DNA of 7,600 nucleotides, taken from Saprospiraceae bacterium (GTDB lineage Bacteria; Bacteroidota; Bacteroidia; Chitinophagales; Saprospiraceae). Shown piece after piece: positions 1 to 6,915 of the stretch. Every line of letters begins with the position of its first letter. Position 1 is the first letter of the stretch. The notes beneath the pieces are model-generated. The model worked only from the letters and a program-made list of their open reading frames with translations. It searched no databases and was not told the DNA's origin. The position numbers were made by a program, and so were the translations under genes. The DNA lies in assembly GCA_020628755.1 (NCBI GenBank), contig JAHDEQ010000199.1:1-7600 (forward strand), given 5' to 3'.

Positions 1-144
1 ATCGAAAATATCACCTCGTTCTAAATTTTAAGTATTGGTCAAAATACGAGATTTAATTTATTTCTTTTTCTTATGACCTCTTTTTTTTCGTTTTAGGATA
101 AAATAAATATTCTCTTTAAATTAAAAAAAACTTATACGATTAAT

Positions 145-152
145 TAAATTTG
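145..152 (+). promoter_or_regulatory. Candidate Bacteroidota -7 promoter element for the methyltransferase operon
   Basis: TAAATTTG matches the Bacteroidota sigma consensus TAnnTTTG exactly and ends 4 nt before the ATG at 157. No clear TTG -33 element lies about 19 nt upstream, where the sequence is an A-run. If real, transcription would begin at or very near the start codon, giving a leaderless or nearly leaderless mRNA. In AT-rich DNA an 8-mer with six fixed bases can occur by chance, so confidence is low. The rest of 1-156 is low-complexity A/T sequence in which I see no gene or terminator. Confidence 0.3.
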
Positions 153-156
153 TGCT

Positions 157-798
157 ATGAACCTACGTTGGAAAGTCGCACAATCTGCCGAAATCCGTTG
201 GTGGCAAAACTACCTTCGCCATAAGCCCAAAGCAGACTATTTGGCTTGGAAAAAGCAATATTGGAAAGATTTTTTAAAGAAAATTGATGTCCAACCCAAA
301 AGTACCGATTCAATACTAGATGCAGGTTGTGGCCCTGCTGGAATTTTTACCATTTTCCCTAAAAATCAAGTAGTTGCACTCGATCCTTTATTGGATTCCT
401 ATGAAGAAAAACTGGCTCATTTTGATAAAAAAAGCTATCCAAATGTCCAATTTTTTAATCAAAACTTAGAAAGTGTAAATCTCACAAAAACTTATGATAT
501 AGTTTTTTGTTTAAATGCCATCAATCATGTAGCTGACTTGGATTTGTGTTTTGAAAACTTGATAAAATTGACTAGCAAAAATGGAACACTTGTCGTGTCC
601 ATTGATGCCCACAATCACCAATTCTTTAAACATATTTTCAAGTATTTACCTGGAGACATTTTGCATCCACACCAATATGATTTGGAAGAATATCAACAAA
701 TGCTCTTAGACCGAAATATTTCTATCAAAAGCACCACTCTAATCAAACACGAATTTTTCTTTGACTACTACACCATTGTAGGAAAAAAATATAAATAA
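157..798 (+). CDS. Class I SAM-dependent methyltransferase
   Basis: The 213-residue product is a probable cytosolic SAM-dependent methyltransferase of the Rossmann-fold class I (Methyltransf_11/25-like) type. The glycine-rich motif I, ILDAGCGPAGIF, lies at residues 53-64. The acidic end of strand 2 is D76 in VVALDPL. The motif at 113-125 (YDIVFCLNAINHV) matches the usual post-II/IV region with a following helix. The N-terminal 45 residues are rich in W, Y and K (paired W15-W16, then Y19, Y28, W31, Y35 and W36) and probably form a helical lid that helps choose the substrate. There is no signal peptide or membrane segment. The substrate cannot be inferred: small-molecule, quinone-like and protein targets are all possible. 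The ATG at 157 is the natural start because the frame has little usable sequence upstream. The gene ends 4 nt before pepD, so the two are probably co-transcribed. Confidence 0.85.
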   Translation: MNLRWKVAQSAEIRWWQNYLRHKPKADYLAWKKQYWKDFLKKIDVQPKSTDSILDAGCGPAGIFTIFPKNQVVALDPLLDSYEEKLAHFDKKSYPNVQFFNQNLESVNLTKTYDIVFCLNAINHVADLDLCFENLIKLTSKNGTLVVSIDAHNHQFFKHIFKYLPGDILHPHQYDLEEYQQMLLDRNISIKSTTLIKHEFFFDYYTIVGKKYK

Positions 799-802
799 AA
801 AA

Positions 803-2251
803 ATGAATATCCGTTCTTTAGAACCACAAGCTCTTTGGAAAAACTTTGATGCTCTCAATGCCATTCCTCGTGCCTCCAAAAAAGAAGAAAAAGTCATCCA
901 ATTTATGCTGGACTTTGGCAAAAATCTAGGACTTGAAACTCTTGTGGACGATATTGGTAATGTTATTATCAAAAAGCCAGCTTCTGTAGGTATGGAAAAC
1001 CGAACCACAGTTGTGATGCAAAGTCACCTAGACATGGTTCACCAAAAAAATGCCGATACTGTTTTTGATTTTGATACGCAAGGCATCCAAATGTTGATTG
1101 AAAACGATTGGGTACGTGCCGACGGCACGACCCTGGGCGCAGATAACGGTATTGGCGTTGCTACCATCATGGCTATTTTAGAATCTAAAGATATTGCTCA
1201 CCCTCCTATAGAAGCACTTTTTACCATTGATGAAGAAACGGGTATGACTGGAGCTTTGGGATTGAAGGGTGGTTTGTTGGATGGAAAAATCATGCTCAAT
1301 CTCGATACTGAGGATGATCACGAACTAACGATTGGTTGTGCCGGCGGAATTGATGTGACCGCAAAAGGAACTTACACCTCCAATGCGCTTACAGGCAATT
1401 ATCAATACTACAAAATTTCGGTTGTCGGCCTTACAGGTGGGCACTCAGGAATGGACATTCATCTTGGTCGTGGTAATGCGAATAAACTAATGAATCGCTT
1501 TTTGATGAAAGCGAGTGCCGACGCTGCCATAAAAATACATTCAATTGATGGAGGCGGCCTACGAAATGCCATACCACGAGAATCTTTTGCGATGATTGCT
1601 GTTGCAGAAGAAAATCTTGGCAAATTTCAATCTCTTGTAGAAGTTTATGCCAATACCTTGCAACATGAATACAAAACTACGGACTCCGATATAAAAATCG
1701 AACTAGAAAATATTGATGCCTTTGATACTGTCTTGGATGCTAGTTTTCAAGCTCAACTGCTTCGAGCGATTTATGCTTGCCCGAATGGAATTTATCGTAT
1801 GAGTCCTGATATTGAAGATTTGGTTCAAACTTCCAACAATTTGGCTAGAGTCTTGGTCAAAGATGGTTCTTATGAGGTTTTGTGCTTGACACGTAGTTCG
1901 GTTGATACCGAAAAAATGGATGAAGCGGCGGCTATTTCGAGTACCTTTGAGTTGATTGGTGCTGAAATTAGTACAAGTGGTTCTTATCCAGGCTGGACTC
2001 CAAAACCTGATTCTGAGATTGTAAAATTGATGACCAAAATTTATCAAGACCGCTTCAAAAGCGAACCTGATGTCAATGCTTGTCATGCAGGTTTGGAATG
2101 TGGGATTTTGGGTACTAACTATCCTGAAATGGAGATGATTTCATTTGGCCCCAATATACGTGGGGCGCATTCGCCCGACGAGAAAGTTCAAATAAGTTCG
2201 GTTCAAAAATTTTGGGGCTATCTTTTAGAAACTTTAAAACAAATACCTTAG
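803..2251 (+). CDS. pepD: Aminoacyl-histidine dipeptidase / cytosol non-specific dipeptidase (M20C)
   Basis: The 482-residue product hydrolyses Xaa-His and other unblocked dipeptides (for example carnosine-type substrates) in the cytosol with a di-zinc centre. Length and motifs match peptidase family M20C throughout. Visible metal and catalytic residues are H75 and D77 in the MQSHLDMVH segment, D114 in GADNGIGVA, the pair E144-E145 in IDEETGMTGA, D168 in LNLDTED, and H456 in NIRGAHSPDE. These positions are each five less than the residues known for characterised PepD enzymes (H80, D82, D119, E149/E150, D173, H461). The lid/dimerisation domain is inserted at about residues 185-400, and the conserved HAGLECG motif is at 428-434. 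All expected ligands are present, so the enzyme should be active. It sits 4 nt after the methyltransferase stop and 15 nt before the UPF0158-Rid gene, consistent with an operon. The start has an A-run leader and no Shine-Dalgarno sequence. Confidence 0.95.
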   Translation: MNIRSLEPQALWKNFDALNAIPRASKKEEKVIQFMLDFGKNLGLETLVDDIGNVIIKKPASVGMENRTTVVMQSHLDMVHQKNADTVFDFDTQGIQMLIENDWVRADGTTLGADNGIGVATIMAILESKDIAHPPIEALFTIDEETGMTGALGLKGGLLDGKIMLNLDTEDDHELTIGCAGGIDVTAKGTYTSNALTGNYQYYKISVVGLTGGHSGMDIHLGRGNANKLMNRFLMKASADAAIKIHSIDGGGLRNAIPRESFAMIAVAEENLGKFQSLVEVYANTLQHEYKTTDSDIKIELENIDAFDTVLDASFQAQLLRAIYACPNGIYRMSPDIEDLVQTSNNLARVLVKDGSYEVLCLTRSSVDTEKMDEAAAISSTFELIGAEISTSGSYPGWTPKPDSEIVKLMTKIYQDRFKSEPDVNACHAGLECGILGTNYPEMEMISFGPNIRGAHSPDEKVQISSVQKFWGYLLETLKQIP

Positions 2252-2266
2252 TTTTGAAGCAAAAAG

Positions 2267-3154
2267 ATGAGAAAATTAACAGAGATCCTTATCAATGAAA
2301 TAGCCGATGATTTAGATTCGGGTTTATTGGTACACATTGATAGCCAAACACTTAAAACTTTTCCAATACCTGACTTTGACAATAATCTTTATGCCGAAAG
2401 AGAGAACTGGCAAATAACTATTGACGAAATAGAAAATCATGAAGGCGAGCTAGAAACTTATAAGCCGATGGATTCTTATCAAGCCTTTAAAGTCATGGAA
2501 TCATTTGTAGATTTGGTCGAAGATAAGAAAATACAAAACCGCCTCATTTATGCCCTCAATAAAAGTAAACCCTTCAAAAATTTTAAATACGAAATAGATT
2601 ATAACGACTCCGTACGAGATGATTGGTTTGCCCATAAAAAAAATAAATACATTAATTGGGTAAACGAGCAATGGAATTCTTTTCATCGTTCTTCTCATTA
2701 TGACACTATTGATGATGAAGACATTGTCGAAAATAGTGATTTCTCAAATACAACTATTGTTGATCCCAATAGTCAACGTCAACTAATTTCTTCAGGTGCA
2801 AAATGGGAAAATATTGTAGGTTATTCCCGTGCCATAAGAGTTGGTAATGTCATAGAGGTGGCCGGCACAACTGCCGTTGATGCCGAGGGGAATTTGCAGG
2901 GCGAAAATGATATTTATATTCAAACCAAATTTATTTTTCAAAAGATAGAAAAAGCCCTTCAAGAAGCTGGCGCAAGTTTAGAAAATGTCGTTAGAACTCG
3001 TATGTTTGTTACCGATATTAGCCAATGGGAAAATGTTGGCAAGGCGCACGGCGAGTTTTTCAAAAATATCAAACCCGCCTCTACGCTCCTCGAAATTAGT
3101 GGACTTATTGACCCAAGAATGCTAATTGAAATTGAAGTGACAGCAGTTTTATAG
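2267..3154 (+). CDS. UPF0158 domain - Rid (YjgF/UK114) domain fusion protein
   Basis: A single 295-residue frame carries two unrelated domains. Residues 1-136 resemble the UPF0158 family (unknown function): an N-terminal DDLDSGLLVHID segment, the PMDSYQAFKVMESFVDLV helix at 67-84, then ALNKSKPFKNFKYEI and RDDWF. Residues about 137-172 form a polar, acid-rich linker. Residues about 173-295 are a Rid/YjgF-YER057c-UK114 domain, with VGNVIEVAGTTAVDAEGNL at 192-210, a QTKFIFQKIEKALQEAGASL helix at 219-238, VVRTRMFVTDI at 241-251 and the C-terminal LIEIEVTAV strand. Classical RidA enzymes deaminate reactive 2-aminoacrylate-type imines using an arginine in a PAR(S) motif. Here the aligned position is Ser272 (KPAST), so classical imine deaminase activity is not expected. 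This resembles the Rid subgroups that lack the arginine. No Met lies between the domains near the Rid start, which argues against two separate genes. It is probably co-transcribed with pepD. Confidence 0.85.
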   Translation: MRKLTEILINEIADDLDSGLLVHIDSQTLKTFPIPDFDNNLYAERENWQITIDEIENHEGELETYKPMDSYQAFKVMESFVDLVEDKKIQNRLIYALNKSKPFKNFKYEIDYNDSVRDDWFAHKKNKYINWVNEQWNSFHRSSHYDTIDDEDIVENSDFSNTTIVDPNSQRQLISSGAKWENIVGYSRAIRVGNVIEVAGTTAVDAEGNLQGENDIYIQTKFIFQKIEKALQEAGASLENVVRTRMFVTDISQWENVGKAHGEFFKNIKPASTLLEISGLIDPRMLIEIEVTAVL

Positions 3155-3231
3155 GTGTTTGTGTGTCTATGTGTTTGCGTGTTGATGACACATAGACACA
3201 TAGACACATAGACACATAGACACTCAAACAC
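3155..3231. repeat. Inverted repeat with internal 8-bp tandem repeats filling the gap before queE
   Basis: The segment starts directly after the stop codon of the UPF0158-Rid gene and ends directly before the queE ATG. The left arm 3155-3174 is complementary to the right arm 3212-3231 at 19 of 20 positions; the single mismatch involves T3224. Between and into the right arm run four perfect copies of GACACATA (3187-3218) plus a partial fifth (GACAC, 3219-3223). The left arm can therefore also pair with shifted units (13 of 14 bases against copies starting at 3188, 3196 or 3204), giving several alternative hairpins. There is no T-tract after the hairpin, so it is not a typical intrinsic terminator. 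It could influence mRNA stability, attenuation or initiation at queE, or be a dispersed intergenic element. Its function is unknown. Confidence 0.9.
3187..3223 (+). repeat. 8-bp tandem repeat (GACACATA)4.6
   Basis: Four perfect head-to-tail copies of the octamer GACACATA (3187-3194, 3195-3202, 3203-3210, 3211-3218) are followed by GACAC. The array forms the loop and the proximal right arm of the inverted repeat between the UPF0158-Rid gene and queE. Such a short perfect array is prone to slippage, so copy number may differ between strains. Because it lies outside coding sequence, a change would alter spacing and hairpin register rather than reading frame. Confidence 0.95.
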
Positions 3232-3867
3232 ATGGCTTACAAAATCAAAGAAATATACTACACCTTGCAAGGAGAAGGCGCACACAGTGGCCGACCTGCG
3301 GTGTTTTGCCGTTTTACGGGTTGCAATCTGTGGAGTGGCCGAGAAGAAGATAGGACTAAAGCCATTTGTCAGTTTTGTGATACCGATTTTTGGGGAATGG
3401 ATGGCGAAAATGGTGGCAAATATACCGAACAAGAACTAGCAGCTAAAGTGGCTTCGCTTTGGCCTAAAAGTTTTGTAAAAGGCAAACCTTATGTGGTTTG
3501 CACAGGAGGCGAACCACTTTTGCAATTGGATGAAATATTGGTCAAAGAATTTCACAAAAAGGGTTTAGAAGTTGCCATAGAAACCAATGGTACTTATGAC
3601 GCACCCGAAGGAATTGATTGGATTTGTATGAGTCCAAAAGCCAATACAGATATTGTTTTGCGAAAAGGCAATGAGCTAAAATTGGTCTTCCCACAAAAAG
3701 GAGCAGAACCTCATAAATACGAACACCTCGATTATGAACACTTCTTTTTGCAACCAATGGACGGCCCAGAAGCTGCAAAAAACACTCAACTCACCCTCGA
3801 TTATTGTCTCAAAAATCCCAAGTGGAGTTTGAGTATTCAGACCCACAAATTGCTTAATATTCCCTAA
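3232..3867 (+). CDS. queE: 7-carboxy-7-deazaguanine synthase (radical SAM)
   Basis: The 211-residue enzyme converts 6-carboxy-5,6,7,8-tetrahydropterin to 7-carboxy-7-deazaguanine, the ring-contraction step towards preQ0 and queuosine in tRNA. The [4Fe-4S] cluster ligands are C31, C46 and C49, a CX14CX2C spacing instead of the standard CX3CX2C, as in the Burkholderia-type QueE. Other family marks are the N-terminal EIYYTLQGEGAHSGRPAVF (7-25), TGGEP for SAM binding (91-95), ETNG (117-120), SPK (134-136), ELKLVF (148-153), LQPMDG (173-178) and the terminal QTHKLLNIP. The length is normal and all key residues are present. No queC, queD or queF is in the window. The start codon abuts a long hairpin repeat, so translation initiation may depend on unfolding it. 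The stop codon overlaps that of the convergent CDGSH gene by 4 bp. Confidence 0.96.
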   Translation: MAYKIKEIYYTLQGEGAHSGRPAVFCRFTGCNLWSGREEDRTKAICQFCDTDFWGMDGENGGKYTEQELAAKVASLWPKSFVKGKPYVVCTGGEPLLQLDEILVKEFHKKGLEVAIETNGTYDAPEGIDWICMSPKANTDIVLRKGNELKLVFPQKGAEPHKYEHLDYEHFFLQPMDGPEAAKNTQLTLDYCLKNPKWSLSIQTHKLLNIP

Positions 3868-4058
3868 CCTACAAAGCCAGCTTCACGATGCGAGCCATCG
3901 CAATAAGGCTTGTTTTTGGAAGCAGCGCAACGACAAATCGAACAACGGGTTTCCTTTGTCTCAACTGTGCCATCTGCATGGGTGATTTCTATTGACCCCA
4001 TAATAACTAATGGGCCATTCTCGATAACTTTAGCGGTTGTCTTATTCTGATTTTCCAT
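3864..4058 (-). CDS. Small CDGSH iron-sulfur domain protein
   Basis: This 64-residue single-domain protein has the mitoNEET-type motif C-x-C-x2-S-x3-P-x-C-D-G-S-H. C42, C44, C53 and H57 are the expected 3Cys:1His ligands of a [2Fe-2S] cluster. The first 37 residues form a short beta-rich segment (GPLVIMGSIEITHADGTVE) typical of stand-alone bacterial CDGSH proteins. There is no signal peptide or membrane anchor, so it should be cytosolic. Family members are linked to redox or Fe-S handling, but no specific partner can be assigned here. An extra cysteine, C39, lies just before the motif. The gene is transcribed divergently from the DUF1761 gene and converges on queE, whose last 4 bp it overlaps. 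Confidence 0.92.
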   Translation of the reverse strand: MENQNKTTAKVIENGPLVIMGSIEITHADGTVETKETRCSICRCAASKNKPYCDGSHREAGFVG

Positions 4059-4077
4059 AATTTATTTATCTTTCCGA

Positions 4078-4105
4078 CAAGATAGTCATTTTCTTAACAA
4101 TACAA
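4078..4105 (-). promoter_or_regulatory. Weak candidate promoter for the CDGSH gene
   Basis: On the minus strand, TATCTTG (4084-4078) lies 18 nt downstream of a TTG (4105-4103). This loosely resembles the Bacteroidota TTG-N19-TAnnTTTG pattern and sits about 20 nt upstream of the CDGSH start. The whole divergent gap 4059-4117 must hold promoters for both flanking genes. On the plus strand the best partial match is TATCTTTC (4066-4073). Neither site is convincing alone. Confidence 0.25.
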
Positions 4106-4117
4106 AAAACCTTAATT

Positions 4118-4558
4118 ATGCCAGAAATTAATTATTTATTCGTCGCTCTTGCAGGATTAGTACCTATGATTATTGGATCGCTCTACTATGGTCCAGTTAT
4201 GGGAAAACAGTGGATGGATTCCCTCGGATTTACAGAAAAAGATGTACAAGGAGGCAATATGCCCGTTATTTTTGGAGTATCTATTTTGTTTTCAATGATA
4301 CTTGCCTTTGCCATGAAAATGAATATTGAGCTTACGCATAAGGAAGTAAATGATGCTGGACAACTTGTATTTGGAAGTTTCCATACCTTTAAACACGGAG
4401 CTTTGCATGGCTTGTTTACAGGACTTATGTTGGGTATTCCTGCTCTTATCAGTAATTCTTTATTTCAGAGAAATACAGGTAAAAATATCATTATCAATGT
4501 CGCTTATTGGTTGCTTACTTTTACTCTAATGGGTGGAATATTGGATGCTTGGGCTTAA
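4118..4558 (+). CDS. DUF1761 family integral membrane protein
   Basis: The 146-residue product has four predicted hydrophobic helices at roughly residues 6-24, 48-68, 94-114 and 123-143. The segment YYGPVMGKQWMDSLG (23-37) after the first helix matches the W/YYGP...GKxWM signature of DUF1761 proteins. The conserved pattern near helix 3 (KHGALHGLFTGLMLG, 92-106) also fits. The family has no established biochemical function; a cytoplasmic-membrane location is inferred. The length is normal and the ORF looks intact. It is divergent from the CDGSH gene across 59 nt and is followed at once by a strong hairpin terminator, so it is probably monocistronic. Confidence 0.8.
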   Translation: MPEINYLFVALAGLVPMIIGSLYYGPVMGKQWMDSLGFTEKDVQGGNMPVIFGVSILFSMILAFAMKMNIELTHKEVNDAGQLVFGSFHTFKHGALHGLFTGLMLGIPALISNSLFQRNTGKNIIINVAYWLLTFTLMGGILDAWA

Positions 4559-4564
4559 AATTCA

Positions 4565-4597
4565 AAAAGCCCAAATTGGCTTCCAATTTGGGCTTTT
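4565..4597. terminator. Bidirectional intrinsic terminator
   Basis: A perfect 15-bp stem (4565-4579 pairing with 4583-4597) with a 3-nt loop has a G/C-containing core (GCCC/GGGC) flanked by an A-run on the left and a T-run on the right. On the + strand it begins 6 nt after the DUF1761 stop and ends in TTTT. On the - strand the complementary run TTTTT follows the stem and lies 18 nt beyond the stop of the oxygenase gene. It therefore fits termination of both convergent genes. A smaller inverted repeat (TTACAAA-T-TTTGTAA, 4596-4610) overlaps its right side. Confidence 0.85.
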
Positions 4598-4615
4598 ACA
4601 AATTTTGTAACAAAA

Positions 4616-6880
4616 TTAAATCATCGCATTTTCTACTTTTTCTAATAATACCATATCTTCTTTCCAGTTTTTCAACTTTAGATCATAGTCATTTTGGGTT
4701 TTGGTGATCTTTAAAGTATGAGGACTACCTTTTTTGATAGTTTCATATTTCAAATCAATGGTAACTTCTTTGATCGCACTTACCACAGTATTTCGATAAC
4801 TTTGTTTGGCTCTATACTCAAAAACTCTTTGAGTAGGAGACTCTAAAAAATCTTTGAGAAGCTCCCAAACATTTGCATAATAACGACTACTAGGTACAGA
4901 TCGAATCCAATCAGAAGGAGGCGAAGGTTTCACTTTTGTTCGTTTCATCAAATCCTGAAGACTAAACAAAAGCAATTTTTGCGTCAAGCTCCTTTTTTGT
5001 ACATTTTCATTAATTATTATAGGAACAAGTATTTCATTGACAAATTTGCGTTGGTGATTTTTAGTAATCAAGGCAAGCATTTGTTCTAACCAAGCTTCAT
5101 CTCCTTCGTTAAATTTACTTAAAGGTATTAGATGTGCTACAATTTTTGTAATTACTTCTGTATTATCTGTTTGGTAGTAAAATTGCTTTGATTTAACTTC
5201 AGAAAAAACTATTTTCTTAAAATATGTAGGAAACTGAACAACATTGGAAGTGATAAAAGCATTCCATTTTTCTCTCACCGATATTTTTTGCAAGATTTGC
5301 AAAAGATGTAAATTAATATCCACATCTTCAGTATCAGTCACCATCTCAAATATAGTCAAAAGTCTATCCGTAGAATAAAAATCCAACAACCGTATCCAAG
5401 CATCAACTGAAATACGATTAAAGACTTTTGTACAAATATATCCTGCATTTTTTTTGATAAAGCTATCATCTTTTACCTTCAAGAGAGTATCAATGACCAT
5501 GTCAAAATTTGTATCTCGATAAGACCAAAGATTATCTTCATTTTTCAAAGATAGATTAATCTCTGCCAATAAATTCTTCGCAAATCGTTGAGATTCAAGT
5601 ACCTTATTTTCCCAATGTTTATTGTAAAAATCAAGCCATCCCAATTTGGTCCCAACACCAGTTGTTCCCAAAAACTGAGTATGCTTACTCCGAGGCCATA
5701 ACACAACAGCACCATAGTGATACCAATATTCAATAGTCATACCTGCATTACCTGTGTATCCTTCTTCTTCTTGTTCTGTTGGGTCGCCATCTTTTAGAGC
5801 GATATTGGTGATAATATCGGTTTCTAAAATTGAAATATTCCCCAAAGGCGGCAGTCCATCTTCCCCCCAATGAACAACCTCATTATACTCTTCATGAATA
5901 TCTCCCATTGTACCTTCCGATGGTTCTTCTTCGTAATATCTTCTTCTTCCACGATAAGAGGAATAATAGTCATAATCACTTTCTAAATCGCCCATTTGAT
6001 AGCACGTCAGCAAGCCAAGTCGTGCAAAATAGCCTGCTTGCTCGGCTGCTTTCAACAAGATTTCGGCTCGTGGTCTATCATGTAGTTTCAACTGCTCTTT
6101 CGAAAAATTAGCAGGTGTGTATTCATGGCCTAATAATATTATCTTTGGTGAATCGGAAAAAGAATTTTCCATTTTTTCCAATAAAGGAACAATAGCCTCT
6201 ATTTCTGTATCAATATCAGGACTCTGAATGTTTTGTCCTTTTACTTGAACAAGGTTATAAACCAAACAAAGACGATAGCCCGATTGAACAGGTTTTATTT
6301 CATGTTCGCAATCGGCATAAAAAGCAGCAAATGAAATTTGATAGTTACTTGAAGCAACAGAAAAATCAATCTCCTCTGTTTCGCCTCCAAATCGAACTAA
6401 TAATTCACCGCCTTCATGTTTAGAAGGTAAAGCAATGACCAAAGTACCAAACATTCCTTCTTCTTTTTCGGAATCTTTATGTGGAAGGAAAAAATCTCCT
6501 TTTTCGTACAAAAGCAATTTGTACAAAGAAGCATTAATTTCTTTGGATTCTAATCCTAAATCTTTTTTTACTTTTTTTAATGTGCTACTAAGAAAGGTAT
6601 CCCACTCAGGATTATTAAATGTCAATTGACTAGCGTCAATTTCTCTAGCACTTCTGATATTAGTATCTGTTACAGTTTGGCTTCCTTTACCAAAAGGAGC
6701 TTGAATAGATGCTTTCTTAATTGCCTTTGCTTGGCTTTCACTCAAAGGTAGCCCTATTTCCCCTACACCTTGTATTTCTAAGCCAGGCATAACAATAGTT
6801 TGTACGCCTGAGCTAATGTAAGCTCCCGAGCTCGTTACTCCGTCTAGTATAGAAATTATTTTTGATGCTACTTCTCCCAT
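4616..6880 (-). CDS. Large 2-oxoglutarate/Fe(II)-dependent dioxygenase (prolyl 4-hydroxylase-like)
   Basis: The 754-residue product has an N-terminal prolyl-4-hydroxylase-type double-stranded beta-helix at about residues 25-210. The iron site is H134-x-D136 (FLPHKDSEK) and distal H193 (DCEHEIKPV), with R203 in SGYRLCL as the expected 2-oxoglutarate anchor, so catalysis should be intact. Before this core come MPGLEIQGVGEIGLPL (31-46) and APFGKG (61-66), and the MFGTLVIALPSKHEGGEL strand region is at 143-160. These are features I associate with a family of long 2OG oxygenases in bacteria and fungi. A low-complexity stretch rich in Y, R and E (about 302-320) precedes IEYWYHYGAVVLWPR (383-397), another family segment. 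Residues about 415-690 look mainly helical without a recognised domain, and the end includes KKGSPHTLKITKT. There is no signal peptide, so it is probably cytosolic. The substrate is unknown; protein or peptide hydroxylation is only a guess. It converges on the DUF1761 gene at a shared terminator and is divergent from the basic-tail protein. Confidence 0.85.
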   Translation of the reverse strand: MGEVASKIISILDGVTSSGAYISSGVQTIVMPGLEIQGVGEIGLPLSESQAKAIKKASIQAPFGKGSQTVTDTNIRSAREIDASQLTFNNPEWDTFLSSTLKKVKKDLGLESKEINASLYKLLLYEKGDFFLPHKDSEKEEGMFGTLVIALPSKHEGGELLVRFGGETEEIDFSVASSNYQISFAAFYADCEHEIKPVQSGYRLCLVYNLVQVKGQNIQSPDIDTEIEAIVPLLEKMENSFSDSPKIILLGHEYTPANFSKEQLKLHDRPRAEILLKAAEQAGYFARLGLLTCYQMGDLESDYDYYSSYRGRRRYYEEEPSEGTMGDIHEEYNEVVHWGEDGLPPLGNISILETDIITNIALKDGDPTEQEEEGYTGNAGMTIEYWYHYGAVVLWPRSKHTQFLGTTGVGTKLGWLDFYNKHWENKVLESQRFAKNLLAEINLSLKNEDNLWSYRDTNFDMVIDTLLKVKDDSFIKKNAGYICTKVFNRISVDAWIRLLDFYSTDRLLTIFEMVTDTEDVDINLHLLQILQKISVREKWNAFITSNVVQFPTYFKKIVFSEVKSKQFYYQTDNTEVITKIVAHLIPLSKFNEGDEAWLEQMLALITKNHQRKFVNEILVPIIINENVQKRSLTQKLLLFSLQDLMKRTKVKPSPPSDWIRSVPSSRYYANVWELLKDFLESPTQRVFEYRAKQSYRNTVVSAIKEVTIDLKYETIKKGSPHTLKITKTQNDYDLKLKNWKEDMVLLEKVENAMI

Positions 6881-6915
6881 AGTTTGATAATCCTATTTTT
6901 ATAATTATAATTGCA

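Noticed and set aside
1..156. Tail of an upstream gene at the left edge
   Set aside because: Short open stretches end at about 24, 31 and 56 in the three plus frames. None has enough sequence to be distinguished from chance.
1703..2086. Minus-strand open frame inside pepD
   Set aside because: It lies entirely antisense to conserved PepD sequence and has no recognisable domain or leader.
3187..3223. Short regular repeats resembling a CRISPR array
   Set aside because: The units are 8 bp, directly contiguous and have no spacers. There are no cas genes. This is a microsatellite-like tandem repeat.
3155..3231. preQ1 riboswitch in front of queE
   Set aside because: A queuosine-pathway gene invites this idea, but the gap is a simple repeat hairpin without the C-rich loop and A-rich tail of known preQ1 aptamers.
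2959..3432. Minus-strand open frame of 157 codons across the repeat region
   Set aside because: It is antisense to the Rid domain and queE, both clear genes. Its middle is just translated octamer repeat (Thr/His/Gln-rich), and no family features are visible.
4507..4707. Plus-strand open frame overlapping the end of the DUF1761 gene
   Set aside because: It runs through the strong terminator hairpin and the antisense of the oxygenase C-terminus. Its composition is consistent with chance.
5830..6111. Plus-strand open frame antisense to the oxygenase
   Set aside because: It is antisense to the oxygenase region between the catalytic core and the WYHYG segment. It has no coding signature of its own.
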